From positions 11,280 through 75,279 of the forward strand of contig NZ_JBBJCN010000012.1 of the NCBI RefSeq assembly GCF_037622515.1: a stretch of DNA of 64,000 bases. Reading direction: 5' to 3'. Each line of letters begins with the position of its first letter. The stretch's first letter is position 1. Shown here in pieces: positions 62,989-64,000 of the stretch. The notes beneath the pieces were generated by a model. That model worked only from the letters and a program-made list of their open reading frames with translations, made no database searches and had not been told where the DNA came from. The stretch comes from Paradesertivirga superstes (GTDB taxonomy: Bacteria > Bacteroidota > Bacteroidia > Sphingobacteriales > Sphingobacteriaceae). Both the position numbers and the translations under genes were made by a program.

Positions 62989-63834
62989 TTAATTATTCAT
63001 CATATTCAGAAAGGTAGAAAGTTTTTCTTTCATTTGCCTTCTGTCTACTATAAAGTCTAGAAATCCGTGTTCAAGAACAAACTCAGAAGTTTGGAAGCCC
63101 TTAGGAAGATCTTTTTTAATCGTTTCTTTAATAACTCGAGGACCTGCAAAACCAATTAATGCTCCAGGTTCTGCAATGTTAACGTCGCCAAGCATTGCGT
63201 AGGAGGCTGTAACTCCACCGGTGGTTGGGTCGGTTAATAAAGAAATATAGGGTATTTTAGCTTTGCTTAATAAAGCAAGCTTAGCGGAAGTTTTCGCCAT
63301 TTGCATTAACGAAAATGCAGCTTCCATCATTCTTGCTCCTCCTGATTTCGAAATCATCAGAAATGGAATCCGGTGTTTGATGCAGTAATCGATTGAGCGT
63401 GCAATTTTTTCGCCAACAACAGAACCCATAGAACCACCGATAAAATTAAAGTCCATGCAGGCGATCACTAAATCCTGACCATCTATTTTACCATGTGCCG
63501 AGCGAATGGCGTCTATAAGGCCGGTCTTCTTATTGCTTTCCTCTAATCTGTCTGTATATTTTTTATTGTCGTTGAAATTCAATGGATCGCCCGAACGAAG
63601 CAGTGGAAACAGCTCTGTAAATTCATTATTATCAAATAAAACAGAGAAGTATTCTTTCGAACCTATGCGTAAATGATAATTGCAATAATGGCATACATAT
63701 TTATATTCTACTTGTTCTGCATAATGTAATGGCTTTTTACATTCCGGACACTTGTTCCATATACCATCCGGGGCTTCTTTTTTTTCTTCAGTTGAAGTGA
63801 TTATTCCTTTTTTTTCTCTTTTGAACCAAGCCAT
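62989..63834 (-). CDS. accD: Acetyl-CoA carboxylase carboxyltransferase subunit beta
   Basis: A 281-residue subunit that joins AccA to move CO2 from biotin to acetyl-CoA in fatty acid synthesis. The N-terminal zinc finger has C29, C32, C48 and C51 (CPEC, CHYC). The crotonase-like core carries MDFNFIGGSMGSVVGEKI, SKSGGARMMEA and TDPTTGGVTASYA, all intact. Converges on the mini-protein operon and diverges from a gene at the right edge. Confidence 0.95.
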   Translation of the reverse strand: MAWFKREKKGIITSTEEKKEAPDGIWNKCPECKKPLHYAEQVEYKYVCHYCNYHLRIGSKEYFSVLFDNNEFTELFPLLRSGDPLNFNDNKKYTDRLEESNKKTGLIDAIRSAHGKIDGQDLVIACMDFNFIGGSMGSVVGEKIARSIDYCIKHRIPFLMISKSGGARMMEAAFSLMQMAKTSAKLALLSKAKIPYISLLTDPTTGGVTASYAMLGDVNIAEPGALIGFAGPRVIKETIKKDLPKGFQTSEFVLEHGFLDFIVDRRQMKEKLSTFLNMMNN

Positions 63835-63973
63835 ATATGTTTTGGATAAGCGGTTACAAATAAACGAAATTTTTAAGACAACAATCTTTATTTATCCGTT
63901 GTTGTGAATTATTCTCAAATCAGCTTTAACCTTAAATAATTTTTTTATTTTCGAGCCTTATTATTAAATAATT

Positions 63974-64000
63974 ATGAACTTAAAAAATTATAAAGGTGTT
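63974..64000 (+). CDS. First nine codons of a gene leaving the window (possibly class II fructose-bisphosphate aldolase)
   Basis: ATG at 63974 opens NLKNYKGV before the window ends. This resembles the start of class II aldolase in related bacteria, but nine residues cannot prove it. Confidence 0.35.

Overview
The window reads as chromosome from a Bacteroidota bacterium, most likely family Sphingobacteriaceae (Pedobacter-like). Evidence: moderate-to-low G+C; few Shine-Dalgarno sequences; promoters of the TTG-N18-20-TAnnTTTG type (clear ahead of kup, both tRNAs, arsR and glmM); lineage-typical families (DUF1501, DUF5683, DUF3276, DUF1573, DUF5522, LytS/LytTR pairs, a very long NusB); and gene orders such as parA-parB-DUF5683-dapB-lepB and nusB-DUF1573-yajC-ybbR-coaE. 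The taxon call is inferred from gene content, not from a marker search.

Layout. 1-1543: end of a DUF1501 gene and a YceH-like gene. 2166-5969: catabolic-looking operon (Gfo/Idh oxidoreductase, two TIM-barrel isomerases, PhyH-type dioxygenase). 6159-10027: small hypothetical protein, stand-alone receiver protein, potassium transporter Kup, tRNA-Met. 10143-18912: START-like protein, LptF/G permease, RibBA, a giant TamB-like protein and TsaD. 18922-20855: small membrane protein, repeat-rich gap, carotenoid desaturase. 21033-25064: arsenic cassette (ArsR, ArsM, Acr3) followed by two tandem paralogous metallophosphoesterases. 25105-28585: decayed antitoxin remnant, LiaF-like protein with a LytS/LytTR two-component system, FMN reductase. 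28751-33434: chromosome partition, lysine/peptidoglycan precursor and protein export operon. 33491-42231: minus-strand metabolic block (Rieske-FAD oxidoreductase, ManA, SDR, GH35 beta-galactosidase, ECF sigma factor with two small partners, frameshifted HD hydrolase). 42416-45119: small YtxH-like protein, cysE-cysM and a membrane protein. 45844-50604: tRNA-Arg, YchF, agmatinase, PUR-domain protein, ABC exporter. 50795-56842: leucine-type dehydrogenase, NusB-to-CoaE housekeeping run, MBL-fold exonuclease-like protein, DUF5522 and MarR. 56885-64000: ZIP transporter, PAP2 phosphatase, methyltransferase, GlmM, a ruined four-helix-bundle gene, cysteine desulfurase, an Asp-rich protein beside a Lys-rich mini-protein, AccD and the first codons of a gene leaving the window.

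Most of this is core chromosome. I see no insertion sequence, prophage, CRISPR array, integrase or recognisable defence island, and I did not find a convincing new multi-gene system. The items most worth following are: the ars cassette, whose predicted arsR promoter lies inside its predicted operator and which sits beside duplicated phosphoesterases; the adjacent acidic and basic mini-proteins at 62231-62909; the PhyH/TIM-barrel operon; an apparent non-ATG/GTG/TTG start for the TamB-like gene; three decaying or frameshifted genes (higA-like, HD hydrolase, four-helix bundle); and several unassigned hairpins and repeats. All function calls come from reading the sequence and remembered families; no database search was run.
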